From contig VXYK01000046.1 of assembly GCA_009845995.1 (NCBI GenBank), positions 28,431 through 92,430 on the forward strand: a DNA stretch of 64,000 nucleotides, given 5' to 3'. A program made the translations under genes and the position numbers. Below, piece after piece: positions 52,843 to 61,229 of the stretch; within the stretch, counting starts at the first letter, position 1; every line of letters starts with the position of its first letter. Source of the DNA: Acidimicrobiaceae bacterium. GTDB lineage: Bacteria; Actinomycetota; Acidimicrobiia; Acidimicrobiales; Aldehydirespiratoraceae. Under the pieces are notes generated by a model. It was given only the letters and a program-made list of their open reading frames with translations. It had not been told where the DNA came from and did not search any database.

Positions 52843-54377
52843 TCCCAATTCTTCTTGCTGTGGCCGGCGCGATGATCTGGATGCCGAAGTGGTGGCGCGT
52901 CGCTCAACGCGAGCACTACCTGCCGGGATCGGTCAACGCAACGCTTTTTCGTTGGCTTGAGACAACCGCGGTCCCCAATATGGGGCTCGCTGTGCTCGGG
53001 CTGATATCGGCGGTCGCCACGGTTCTGTTGGACGGTTCAACAAGGCTTTGGTCAACTGCCGCCGTTGTTGTGATCTCCGCTGTCACACCAGTCGGGTTCC
53101 CGCTGCGCGGCAGGACTTCCAAGCTTCGATTCACTCGGCGCATGAAGACCACCGCTGTTCTGGCGATTCTCATTTGGGGAGCTGCGCTGTGGCTGCTCAG
53201 CGTCTTCGCGACGACTTCGTCGGCCGCCGCGATCTGCTCACTGTTCGGATGTGTTGCGGTTGACGCCGCTTTAGCCGTCGCCGTTCCTTTGGAGACACGG
53301 CTTGCCAAGCGTTTCCAAACAAGCGCCGAAGAGCGGCTCCGCGCGGTTCGTCCTTTGGTGATCGCTCTCACCGGGTCCTACGGCAAAACTTCAACCAAGG
53401 AGCATTTGGCCGCGCTGATAGCGCCGATTCGTCCCACCGTCGCTTCGCCTGCGTCTTGGAACAATCAAGCCGGATTGTCACGGGCGATCAACGAGCACCT
53501 GACTCCATCCACGGAAGTCTTCATCGCTGAGATGGGTACGTATGGCCCAGGCGAGATTCGAAGGCTCTGCGGTTGGATCAAGCCGGAGATCGTGGCGATC
53601 ACCGCGATCGGGCCGGTCCACCTGGAGCGGATGGGTTCGATCGACAACATCGTCAAGGCAAAAATGGAGATAGTCGAGGACGCCACGACCGTTGTGCTGA
53701 ATGTCGACTCGCTGGAACTGGCGGACCAAGCCGAACGGATCGCCGACACCCGTCGGGTGATCCGCTGTTCGGGCAGACGAGACAGCGCTGCCGATGTTCG
53801 GGTATCAACTGACGACACCGGAGAGGATCTGCGTCTTGACTATTTCGCTGAGTCGTACTCCCTCGGACCGCTTCAGGCTTCGGTTCAGACTTCAAACGTT
53901 GCTGTCGCGGCGGCTCTCGCCGTGGAGGCCGGACTGCCCCCTGGTCGCCTCGGAGCGCTCGTCGAAGGGCTCGAAACCGGTGAACACCGGGCAAGTGTTT
54001 CGGTAACGGATTCAGGATTGACGATCATCGACAACACTTTCAACTCGAATCCCGCTGGTGCGAAAGACGCGCTGGCCACGCTGTTGACGCACAGTCGCGA
54101 AGGCCGCTCAGTGGTCATCACCCCCGGGATGGTCGAACTGGGACCTCAGCAAGACTCTGAGAATGCCGAATTCGCTCGGTTGGTCGTTGAATCCGGGGGT
54201 GAACTCGTCATCGTCGGGCGGACAAACCGCCGGGCGCTTCGCCGTGGCGCGTCGGCGGTTGACGGTATCGTGATCGAGGTCTCAAGCCGTGATGCTGCGC
54301 GGGAGTGGGTTCGACTCAATCTGAGCGCAGGTGACGGAGTTCTCTGGGAGAACGATCTGCCCGACCACTATCCGTAA
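52839..54377 (+). CDS. membrane-anchored MurF-like Mur ligase
   Basis: A 512-residue protein. The first 150 residues hold about four membrane helices, unlike soluble MurF. The remainder is a Mur ligase: P-loop GSYGKTSTKEH (about 182), SWNNQAGLS, EMGTYGPGEI, the HLERMGS element and C-terminal DNTFNSNPAGAKDAL and TPGMVELG. Those features are closest to MurF, which adds D-Ala-D-Ala to the UDP-MurNAc-tripeptide. Its coupling to a hydrolase and to ddl suggests a dedicated, membrane-bound precursor-completing unit or a variant stem-peptide pathway. Whether another murF exists elsewhere cannot be seen here. Confidence 0.85.
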   Translation: MIPILLAVAGAMIWMPKWWRVAQREHYLPGSVNATLFRWLETTAVPNMGLAVLGLISAVATVLLDGSTRLWSTAAVVVISAVTPVGFPLRGRTSKLRFTRRMKTTAVLAILIWGAALWLLSVFATTSSAAAICSLFGCVAVDAALAVAVPLETRLAKRFQTSAEERLRAVRPLVIALTGSYGKTSTKEHLAALIAPIRPTVASPASWNNQAGLSRAINEHLTPSTEVFIAEMGTYGPGEIRRLCGWIKPEIVAITAIGPVHLERMGSIDNIVKAKMEIVEDATTVVLNVDSLELADQAERIADTRRVIRCSGRRDSAADVRVSTDDTGEDLRLDYFAESYSLGPLQASVQTSNVAVAAALAVEAGLPPGRLGALVEGLETGEHRASVSVTDSGLTIIDNTFNSNPAGAKDALATLLTHSREGRSVVITPGMVELGPQQDSENAEFARLVVESGGELVIVGRTNRRALRRGASAVDGIVIEVSSRDAAREWVRLNLSAGDGVLWENDLPDHYP

Positions 54378-54392
54378 GACCGAGGAGCCAAG

Positions 54393-55487
54393 TTGAAGGT
54401 CGCAGTTGTATTCGGGGGGCCGTCGCCGGAGCACGACATCAGCATTCTGACTGGCCTGCAAGCGGCGCGCGTGTTGCGCAACGCGGGCACCGACACGGGC
54501 CTCGTCTACTGGACCAAGCAGGCGAGGTTCGAACGTGTGCCCGCTGATGCAGAGGCCAATGATTTTGCCGGACCGGATCGAGAGGGTTTCGTGCCTCTGG
54601 ATTTCACGATTCCCGGGGGATTCGCCGAACCAGGGCGTTTGAAGAGCCGACCGCTCGACATCTCTATCGTTTTGAACTGTTGCCACGGGGGTCCTGGCGA
54701 GGACGGGAGCCTGGATTCGTTGCTTCGTCTAGCCGGTATTCGTGTTACCGGTCCTGGTGCGCGGTCGTGCGCGGCCTCGATGGACAAATTGGCGACGACC
54801 GCAATCGCAGACGCGGTCGGTATCGACACGATCCCGAGCGTTCCGTTCGAACCCGGAACCGATTTTGCCGCTCCGTTCGATCCTCCATGGGCAGTCAAAC
54901 CAAGGTTCGGCGGCTCGTCTATCGGCGTCGAAGTCGGTGTGGCCGATGTTGCGACCGTCGAGTCGCTGTCAAAGGTCGCTTCCGCGCGCTCCGGGCTCGT
55001 GGTTCAGCCATACCTCGACGGCTGGATCGATCTGAACATCGCGGTGCGCAGGTTCCCGGAGTTACAGGTTTCGGCGATCGAAAGACCTTTCGCCGACGGT
55101 GTCTACGACTATGCGACGAAATATCTGTCGGGTGCAGAGGGCATGGAATCTGCTCCCCGCGAACTGCCCGCCGAGCTACCGCCTTCGATCACCGAAACGA
55201 TCGAAAACGCCGCAAAGACACTCGCCGCTGCTGTGCAGACAACCGGGGCGCCGCGAATCGATTTTCTGTGGGATGGCGAGAACACCGTCTTGTTGAACGA
55301 AATAAATCCCATCCCTGGGGCGTTCGGAATGTACTTGTGGTCCCCCGTCGGAGTGGACCGAGCGACACTGCTCACGGATCTGCTCCATGAAGCCGAGAAT
55401 CAGCCCGTGCATCCAGGTTCTTGGAACACCGCAAGCGATGGCGCCGCACTGCGAGCAGCCAGCGACATAGCCACCAAACTCGCCTAG
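54393..55487 (+). CDS. ddl: D-alanine--D-alanine ligase
   Basis: A 364-residue ATP-grasp ligase starting at TTG 54393 after GAGGAGCC. The N-terminal AVVFGGPSPEHDIS, the HGGPGEDGSLDSLL loop, the ATP-grasp strand WAVKPRFGGSSIGV and the metal-binding C terminus FLWDGENTVLLNEINPIPG are all typical of Ddl. The residue preceding the YxL/ESxxxG specificity region reads GYDYATKYLSG-like (VYDYATKYLSG), as in D-Ala-D-Ala rather than D-Lac ligases, although that call is tentative. It lies 15 bases after the Mur ligase gene in the same operon. Confidence 0.9.
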   Translation: MKVAVVFGGPSPEHDISILTGLQAARVLRNAGTDTGLVYWTKQARFERVPADAEANDFAGPDREGFVPLDFTIPGGFAEPGRLKSRPLDISIVLNCCHGGPGEDGSLDSLLRLAGIRVTGPGARSCAASMDKLATTAIADAVGIDTIPSVPFEPGTDFAAPFDPPWAVKPRFGGSSIGVEVGVADVATVESLSKVASARSGLVVQPYLDGWIDLNIAVRRFPELQVSAIERPFADGVYDYATKYLSGAEGMESAPRELPAELPPSITETIENAAKTLAAAVQTTGAPRIDFLWDGENTVLLNEINPIPGAFGMYLWSPVGVDRATLLTDLLHEAENQPVHPGSWNTASDGAALRAASDIATKLA

Positions 55488-55519
55488 GCGATCAGCGATC
55501 AGAAAAGAGGGTCACGCGC

Positions 55520-56116
55520 ATGAGCAGCCGAGTAGCTCGTCTTGATAGCGGGCCTTGGGGTGTTCGTGTCGCAGTGGCAATGAAGGTCGCTTTGGCACTC
55601 GCTTTCGTCGTTGCTTTGACGGTTCCGCTGGACCATCTCGAAGGCAAGGGGATGGGATTTCGCTTTCCCCTTTTCATGCTTTCAGCCGCGGTGGTTCCGG
55701 CGGCTTGGCGGCGACGGTTCGATCCTTATCCTGCGACTGCAGACGTGCTGGTGGTGGCCCCGTTCCTGCTCGACACGCTGGGCAACCTCGTGGGTTTCTA
55801 CGACACCTTCGCCGCGACTGACGATGTACTGCACACCCTGAACTGGGTGCTGCTGGTGTCGGCCTTCCACGCTTGGCGATTCCGCCGAGTCGATTCTGCA
55901 AGCGAGATGTCGAGAGCCGACGCCTGGCTCTTGGGTGCGGGCATCGGGGCCTTGGCCATCGTTGGTTGGGAGATCGCCGAGTGGATCGTGGCCGAGACCG
56001 GAGCGGGAGGCGGACTCTCGTTGACCTACGAAGACACCGTCGGCGACCTTGCCCTGTCGACCGCCGGCGGCATGATCGGCTCTCTCCTCAGCGTCCGCTA
56101 CTTCGCTCCCCGCTAG
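55520..56116 (+). CDS. conserved membrane protein (YjdF/DUF2238-like)
   Basis: A 198-residue protein starting at ATG 55520 after AAGAGG. It has about five membrane helices. The polar patch DTLGNLVGFYDTFAATDDVLHTLNW and the later GWEIAEWI and YEDTVGDLALSTAGGMIGS (quoted by their distinctive parts) match the spacing of Asp/His/Glu residues conserved in the YjdF/DUF2238 family of membrane proteins. The function is unknown. It follows ddl by 32 bases but the longer frame from 55421 would overlap ddl, so that start was rejected. Confidence 0.72.
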   Translation: MSSRVARLDSGPWGVRVAVAMKVALALAFVVALTVPLDHLEGKGMGFRFPLFMLSAAVVPAAWRRRFDPYPATADVLVVAPFLLDTLGNLVGFYDTFAATDDVLHTLNWVLLVSAFHAWRFRRVDSASEMSRADAWLLGAGIGALAIVGWEIAEWIVAETGAGGGLSLTYEDTVGDLALSTAGGMIGSLLSVRYFAPR

Positions 56117-56125
56117 AGATGAATC

Positions 56126-56149
56126 AGTCAAGTTTTCTAAAACCTGACT
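56126..56149. promoter_or_regulatory. 11-2-11 inverted repeat upstream of cysH
   Basis: Arms AGTCAAGTTTT (56126-56136) and AAAACCTGACT (56139-56149) pair with one mismatch around CT. It lies just after the stop of the upstream gene and 43 bases before cysH. It could be an operator for cysH or a weak terminator of the upstream gene; no T-run follows. Confidence 0.5.
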
Positions 56150-56191
56150 AATCCGATCATAATTTATTGGAATCAGCCTACACTGCGTCCC
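56150..56191 (+). promoter_or_regulatory. cysH promoter region with second imperfect palindrome
   Basis: AATCCGAT (56150-56157) and ATTGGAAT (56166-56173) are imperfect inverted arms (6 of 8) around an A/T-rich 8-base centre. TACACT (56179-56184) is a possible -10 with seven bases to the ATG at 56192, suggesting a leaderless transcript. No good -35 is seen, so an activator may be required. Confidence 0.4.
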
Positions 56192-56839
56192 ATGACCATC
56201 GTCATGGATCAGGAAATCCTCAATACAGACCTCGCTGCTAGTAGCGCTCTAACGACGTTGCACTGGGCCCGACAGGAGTTTGGCGACGAGTTGTGCCTGC
56301 TGTCGTCGATGCAGGATGCGGTCCTGATCGATCTCGCTATGCAGGAGTCGCCCGCAATCGATGTCTTCTTTCTCGACACGGGTTACCACTTTGCTGAGAC
56401 CCTGGAAACGCTGTCGATGGTCGAACAGCGTTATGGCATCACCGTCACGGTGATCGGCCCGCCTACGACAGCGAGGCGGGAACCTCTCCGTTCGGGGGAG
56501 TGCTGCGACGTCAAGCCCTCACTTCTAGACGAGGTGCTCAAAGACCGCCGAGCATGGCTCACCGGAGCGCGTAGGGCGGAAGCGGATACCCGCGCTCAAC
56601 TCAAACTGGTTTCGACGGATCGACGCAACAGAACCAAGATCTCCCCGCTCGCCCAGTGGAGCGACGAGGACGTCTCCCAGTACATCCAGACCCGCAACGT
56701 CATCACCAATCCGTTGATCGATCAGGGCTATCCGTCGATCGGCTGCGCGCTCTGCACTACAAAACCGCTTCAAGACGACGGCCCGCGAAGCGGGCGCTGG
56801 AGCGGAACCGCAAGAACAGAGTGCGGCCTCCACCTCTGA
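56192..56839 (+). CDS. cysH: assimilatory adenylyl-sulfate (APS) reductase
   Basis: A 215-residue reductase that converts adenylyl sulfate to sulfite with thioredoxin. The cysteines C104-C105 in GECCDVKP and C185-x-x-C188 in GCALC are the four 4Fe-4S ligands that mark APS reductases rather than iron-free PAPS reductases. The catalytic Cys is C211 in the C-terminal ECGLHL. The N-terminal nucleotide site has LLSSMQDAVL and FFLDTGYHF. No cys operon partners are within view, and the gene is followed by the convergent mcrC. Confidence 0.93.
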   Translation: MTIVMDQEILNTDLAASSALTTLHWARQEFGDELCLLSSMQDAVLIDLAMQESPAIDVFFLDTGYHFAETLETLSMVEQRYGITVTVIGPPTTARREPLRSGECCDVKPSLLDEVLKDRRAWLTGARRAEADTRAQLKLVSTDRRNRTKISPLAQWSDEDVSQYIQTRNVITNPLIDQGYPSIGCALCTTKPLQDDGPRSGRWSGTARTECGLHL

Positions 56840-56875
56840 ACCCTCCGCACTTGGTCAGCAGCCCGATAACGGGAT

Positions 56876-56909
56876 GCCCGACTGGTCGACTCCGAAGCTC
56901 GTGCCCACA
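56876..56909 (-). pseudogene. fragment of an Xre-type antitoxin gene beside mcrC
   Basis: These 34 bases match 61945-61978, inside the HTH antitoxin gene 61784-62140, at 33 of 34 positions and in the same orientation. Read on the minus strand they give CGHELRSRPVGHP against CGHELRSQPVGLP. The rest of the gene is not detectable nearby, so this is a remnant left by deletion or recombination immediately downstream of mcrC. Confidence 0.65.
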
Positions 56910-56929
56910 GTTCATCGGCGTGCCTTCCT

Positions 56930-58132
56930 TCAGCGAATGGTGAGACGATTCGCTTGGCTCGCGATCCAGTCGGCGGTTTGACTGATCTCGGCGGTCACGG
57001 AGTCGGGCGGGCCTGAGAGGTTGATAGCGCGGGTGTGGAGGAGCTTGCCGGCGTGGCGAACCGTGACAGTGCGTTCGGGACGGCCGCCCTCGGCCAGACA
57101 GTAGATCAGGACTCCTTCGGGTAGATCGAGAGCGGTGGTGTAGGCGAGAAGCTGGTAGTAGTCGCTGTTGCGCGCGCTGGCATCAGCGGTCAGCTTGTAC
57201 TTGATGTCGGCGACATATACCTCCTTGCCCTGTTTGCGGAAGACAAGGTCGGGGCGAATCTGGACCTTCCTGTTCAACCCAAGGTGATACGTAACCTGGC
57301 TAAGGACTTGGAGCCGTCCGCGAAGTGAGTGCTGGAGTCTCTGCGTGACGAAGTCCTCGAACAACTTGTCCATGTCGAGGAGGAACGATGACGCCTTTCG
57401 ATTGCCGCTTTGGTCGACGAGGGTCAGGTTCTCCAGCAGGAGCCGAGCAAGGCGTAGCGCCGGTTCGTAGTGCTCGTTGAGGCGTGTGATCAGCAACCGG
57501 TCCAGATCGTCAGGCCGAACGGGGTCATCGGATACATCCTCGAGGGCAACGACCTGTTGGAGCAACCGTCGGCGATCCTCGGCTTGGACTCCCGGCACAC
57601 GCAGGGCCAGTCGGGCCGCCGCTTTCACGTAACGGTTCTCGAAGATGTCGGGCGTGTACTCGTCATATCGGCAAGCGACTGGCATCGGAACACCCGCCTG
57701 ACAGAACTGGGTCGCCACGTCGATTCGACCGCGCAACGCGACTAGACGTTCTTCTTCGGGACGGTACGACCGCAGCAGACCGCGGGCGAGCGTCGTCTGC
57801 AGGGTCCGCGCGAAGAAAGCCACTATTGAGGGCAACAGGTCAACGCTGGTGGCGTAGTCGAAGGCTTCCTGGCGCCACGCCTTGTTCGGGAGTCCCACTT
57901 CAAGCAACAGGAAAAGGTTCTCGGGCCGGATCTTGGGACGGATCAGGATTCGGAGATCATCAACGATGAGCGTGCCGACCATGTTCTGAGCAGTCAACGA
58001 GTAGAGACCGGGTTCGTCGGTCAGCGAGACAGCAACCGCGCCGTGCCCAGCAGCAGTGAGTCGGCTCGCTTGACTAACCGAGAGCCGCACTGTCGTCGAC
58101 TCGTACTCGCGGAGTTCGATCGGCTCACTCAC
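56930..58132 (-). CDS. mcrC: McrC-family nuclease subunit of a McrBC system
   Basis: A 400-residue protein that supplies the nuclease to the McrB motor. The N-terminal domain (VGTLIVDDLRILIRPKI) matches McrC, and the C-terminal PD-(D/E)xK nuclease core is RPDLVF (about 293) and ADIKYKL (about 309). The YDEYTPDIFENRYVKAAARLAL segment, quoted by its ends, is conserved in the family. McrBC systems cut DNA with modified cytosine or other modifications. Its ATG overlaps the mcrB stop (58129-58132), so the two are produced together. Confidence 0.92.
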   Translation of the reverse strand: MSEPIELREYESTTVRLSVSQASRLTAAGHGAVAVSLTDEPGLYSLTAQNMVGTLIVDDLRILIRPKIRPENLFLLLEVGLPNKAWRQEAFDYATSVDLLPSIVAFFARTLQTTLARGLLRSYRPEEERLVALRGRIDVATQFCQAGVPMPVACRYDEYTPDIFENRYVKAAARLALRVPGVQAEDRRRLLQQVVALEDVSDDPVRPDDLDRLLITRLNEHYEPALRLARLLLENLTLVDQSGNRKASSFLLDMDKLFEDFVTQRLQHSLRGRLQVLSQVTYHLGLNRKVQIRPDLVFRKQGKEVYVADIKYKLTADASARNSDYYQLLAYTTALDLPEGVLIYCLAEGGRPERTVTVRHAGKLLHTRAINLSGPPDSVTAEISQTADWIASQANRLTIR

Positions 58133-60873
58133 TCGTTCAATGGTGTTTCACTAAGAGAATCTGCAATCTCCTGCGTTTCGACGGCCGACTCGGCGGTCTC
58201 TTCGACCACGGACTCCTCGCGATAGCGCTTTATCACTTCGTTGAAGCGGAACATATCAATCTGTTCTTGGTCGCCGAAGAACTGGTCTTCGATGAACGGC
58301 TCGATGTTGTACTCCCAGATTCGACGCAGCGCCTCCTCGTCGAGGTTTCGTTGCATGAAGTAGCTCGGTCCCAACAGCAGGTGTGACCCGCCCAGTTCGT
58401 CTTTGAGTTCATCGTTCACCTGCGCGACCAACTCCGCAACCCATGCTGGCTCGCCCTTGGCTTCCAACCAATGTTCGAGCAAGTCCTCGATCGGCGGCCG
58501 GTTCGGGAAGAACGGCACGAAGTGAAACCGGCGCCGGAGCGCCGCGTCAACCAGCGCAATGGAACGGTCTGCGGTGTTCATGGTCCCGACGAACCAGAGG
58601 TTGTGCGGCAGCACGAACCCGTCGTCTGGTCGGTAGAGGGTCTGCACCGGTTCGTCGCGGTACTCGAACAGATACAGCAGTTCACCGAGAACCTTCGGCA
58701 GATTTGCGCGGTTGATCTCATCGATGATCATGATGTGGGTCTGATCTGGATTGGCACGCGCCTTGTCTGCCATGCGCGCCAGCGGACCGGGCTTCAGCCG
58801 ATAGGTCAAAGAACCGTCCGCTCCTTCTTCGGGACGGTAACCCTCGAAGAAGTCCTCATATGAACTTGAGGGATGAAACTGAACGATGGCGTAATGCTCC
58901 GGGGCCAGGGTCTTTGCGAACTCTCGGGCTAGGAACGTCTTGCCGGTGCCGGGAGGGCCGTAGAGGATCAACTGACGTTTTTGCTCAAGGAGAGCTTGGA
59001 TGTCCTCAAAGAAGCTGCGATCGATCAGTAGTTCTTTGGCCAGTTCACCGAGCGCATCGCGGTCATCTTCGGCCTCTTCGTCGTTTCGTTCGAGGTACCA
59101 ATAGAGGAACCTCGACATTCCCCAAGGGTCATCCGGGAAGAACTTCTCGACGCGGTCCCGGATCGCCTGGTTGGAAGCGACCTGGATCTCACCTTTCGAA
59201 CCAGTCGGTTCTTCCAACTCGAGGAGTTGAATCAGCCTGCCCTTTCCCTTGGGGCCGTTGTAAGGAAATACAGGCAAGTAAGTCTCAGGATCGGTAATCG
59301 CAAGAAATTTCATGATGACCGACTCCCCGAGTCCACTGATTCGGCGGTCTTGGTCCGTGAGCATCCGGTCAATGCGCTCAGAATCGGGATCTTCTCCCCA
59401 GCACAAGTAGTGGATCGCGTCCACCATCCGCTCACGTTCTTCTCTGTCGGCTCCTTTGAACGAGCGGTTGATTTCCGGCATCGACCCAGGGTTGCCGTAT
59501 TCGGGCGTCTTCCAAATGCGGCCTTGGCGCTTCAATTCGAAGGGCACGTCCCGTGCTAGCAGTGCCCTAAACTCTTGACGTTTCGCCTTGTGTTTCTCGT
59601 CGGTTGGAGTCGGGTATCCGCTCTCGGCAAGATACTGCTCAACGAACCGCTCCAGCGGATCCGAGTCCGCCTCATCTCCTAGACCCAGGCTCAACAACTC
59701 GTCGTAAAGCGGCTTCAAGAGGGCTGCGACCTCCACAACCGTTGCGGCGAGATCGACTTCGGCGAACTCCTCCCGTTCGAACCATCGCCCGTAGACGAAT
59801 TCAGCCCAATTGGTACCGCCGAGCCCGACATCGTCACCGATCATGGAGGACACCCCGCCAAGAACGCGGCACTCCAGGTAGTCGGCAGACTCGAAGAGTG
59901 GAGCTACCTCCTTACGCCAGCCTTTACGGATCGAACCGAGCCGCAAAGCTACCGCGGCGCCTCGATTGTTGATCCAGACGCGCATCCCCAAGCCCCGTAA
60001 CCGCTTGCTGTACCAGTCGACCCAAACGTCGCCTCGCGCACGCCCCGGCTTCCATTCAAGTTGGGGGGTCGCGTAGGCCAGTTCATGCCCGAGAGCCTCT
60101 GACACCTCCTCAACAAGACTCTCGCCCCAATTCTCGGCAACGCTCACTAGGACCCGAGCGTTGACTTCAAGCTCCTCGGCTGGCCCATCCGCGTTTTGGC
60201 CGAACACCGCGCGTTCCAAGAGCACCTCGTCGAAGAACACTGGCCATACTGTGTCCCACCACTTGGCGGTCATCTCGAACTCTTGGTTGTCAGAGGCGAC
60301 CTCTCGGACCCGATTGAGGAACTCCTGGTACCGCTCAGGTGGCTCGGAGGGCAGTGTCTCTCCAGTCAAGAACTGGACGAAATCCACAGCACTCGGCCAT
60401 ATGACCGGCCAGCGTTCATGATCGGCCAAGCCCCAGAAATACGATGCAACGAAGGCTACGTTGACAAGTGCTGGAGTCGAGCCTCTCTTGATGCTCTTTG
60501 AATAGTCGGCGAGCGCAGCAAGCTTGGCGTGAGCTTCATCGTCAGATGTGGGAACGCGCAACGACTCAGCTAGCAGTCTCGCGATGCGGTCCGGTTCGTC
60601 AGCGCGATTAACGAAGATGTTCAGTGTCATCTGGTCGATCGTCCCGTTGAATCCGAGCGTTGTGGGCTTCGCGGCCCAGGCTTGGGTCCGCTTCTTGAAC
60701 GATTCGAGGTCGCCCGTTCGGGCCAGATCGGCGAGAAGCCCGAGTGCCTCGGCCGCGCTTGCAGGGAAGGTGTCTGACCTCGCCTTGGCCTGTTGATACT
60801 CCTGTTCGTCCGCGACGAATCGGCCGCGGTGCGCCTCGTACCAACGACGACGAAACTCTTGTTCACGAGTCAT
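58129..60873 (-). CDS. mcrB: McrB-like AAA+ GTPase/ATPase with large N-terminal region
   Basis: A 914-residue motor subunit. The AAA+ module is C-terminal: Walker A LYGPPGTGKTF (about 636), Walker B IMIIDEINRANLPKVLGE, and the McrB signature MNTADRSIALVDAALRRRF. The N-terminal 600 residues are far longer than in E. coli McrB and contain a segment GRIWKTPEYGNPGSMPEINRSF and a helical LSLGLGDEADSDPLERFVEQYL (ends given), so they probably combine several modules for DNA recognition, which I could not name. The ribosome-binding site is GAGGAG. It is the first gene of the mcrBC operon. Confidence 0.9.
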   Translation of the reverse strand: MTREQEFRRRWYEAHRGRFVADEQEYQQAKARSDTFPASAAEALGLLADLARTGDLESFKKRTQAWAAKPTTLGFNGTIDQMTLNIFVNRADEPDRIARLLAESLRVPTSDDEAHAKLAALADYSKSIKRGSTPALVNVAFVASYFWGLADHERWPVIWPSAVDFVQFLTGETLPSEPPERYQEFLNRVREVASDNQEFEMTAKWWDTVWPVFFDEVLLERAVFGQNADGPAEELEVNARVLVSVAENWGESLVEEVSEALGHELAYATPQLEWKPGRARGDVWVDWYSKRLRGLGMRVWINNRGAAVALRLGSIRKGWRKEVAPLFESADYLECRVLGGVSSMIGDDVGLGGTNWAEFVYGRWFEREEFAEVDLAATVVEVAALLKPLYDELLSLGLGDEADSDPLERFVEQYLAESGYPTPTDEKHKAKRQEFRALLARDVPFELKRQGRIWKTPEYGNPGSMPEINRSFKGADREERERMVDAIHYLCWGEDPDSERIDRMLTDQDRRISGLGESVIMKFLAITDPETYLPVFPYNGPKGKGRLIQLLELEEPTGSKGEIQVASNQAIRDRVEKFFPDDPWGMSRFLYWYLERNDEEAEDDRDALGELAKELLIDRSFFEDIQALLEQKRQLILYGPPGTGKTFLAREFAKTLAPEHYAIVQFHPSSSYEDFFEGYRPEEGADGSLTYRLKPGPLARMADKARANPDQTHIMIIDEINRANLPKVLGELLYLFEYRDEPVQTLYRPDDGFVLPHNLWFVGTMNTADRSIALVDAALRRRFHFVPFFPNRPPIEDLLEHWLEAKGEPAWVAELVAQVNDELKDELGGSHLLLGPSYFMQRNLDEEALRRIWEYNIEPFIEDQFFGDQEQIDMFRFNEVIKRYREESVVEETAESAVETQEIADSLSETPLNE

Positions 60874-60922
60874 TTTCGCTCCTCACCCCTTCGACTCCCA
60901 GACACGGCGTTGCCCGTTGCGC

Positions 60923-60946
60923 TCACACAATAGACATGGTGTGTGA
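60923..60946. promoter_or_regulatory. 7-10-7 inverted repeat upstream of mcrB
   Basis: TCACACA (60923-60929) and TGTGTGA (60940-60946) are perfect inverted arms, about one helical turn and a half centre-to-centre. TATTGT on the minus strand (60932-60927) is a possible -10, so the site could be the operator of the mcrBC operon. It ends 20 bases before the RES repeat copy. Confidence 0.5.
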
Positions 60947-60966
60947 CAGCTGACCCATCCTTAGAC

Positions 60967-61225
60967 GCGCTCACCACCAGTCTTGGAAGGCTCGTCTGGA
61001 GGTTTCGTGAGGTTTTTCTGAGCGGGGGAACCAGGCGAGTTCACGGTCGCCTCCAAAGGCGGCAGAGCGGCAATCGACGCCATCAAGTCCCGCCTCAAAG
61101 GTCGCTTGACCGATCGGTTGGCAGACATCGTGCGGGATCAGGTCGCCGTTGTCGTCGTGGGGATACGTGATCGGCACACCGATGGCCACAAGACCGTCAT
61201 CCGCGTAAGCGTCCGCCGCTTTCCC
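60967..61225 (-). repeat. direct repeat 2a: duplicated 3' end of the RES gene
   Basis: This stretch is a copy of 62191-62449 in the same orientation, offset by 1224 bases. From about 60998 to 61176 I see no mismatch; differences cluster at both ends. It begins four bases beyond the RES stop and ends within five bases of the stop codon of the nucleotidyltransferase gene, which marks the junction sharply. Confidence 0.93.
60971..61225 (-). pseudogene. truncated RES-domain toxin gene (C-terminal half)
   Basis: This encodes the last roughly 85 residues of a RES toxin, from AADAYADDGLVAIG to the terminal FQDWW, with 90 percent or more identity to the C terminus of the intact protein at 62195-62704. 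The N-terminal half with the Arg and active-site pocket is missing. The only starts are internal (GTG 61189, 72 residues). It follows the nucleotidyltransferase stop directly and is best viewed as a duplicated, inactive fragment. Confidence 0.88.
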
Positions 61226-61229
61226 ATAG

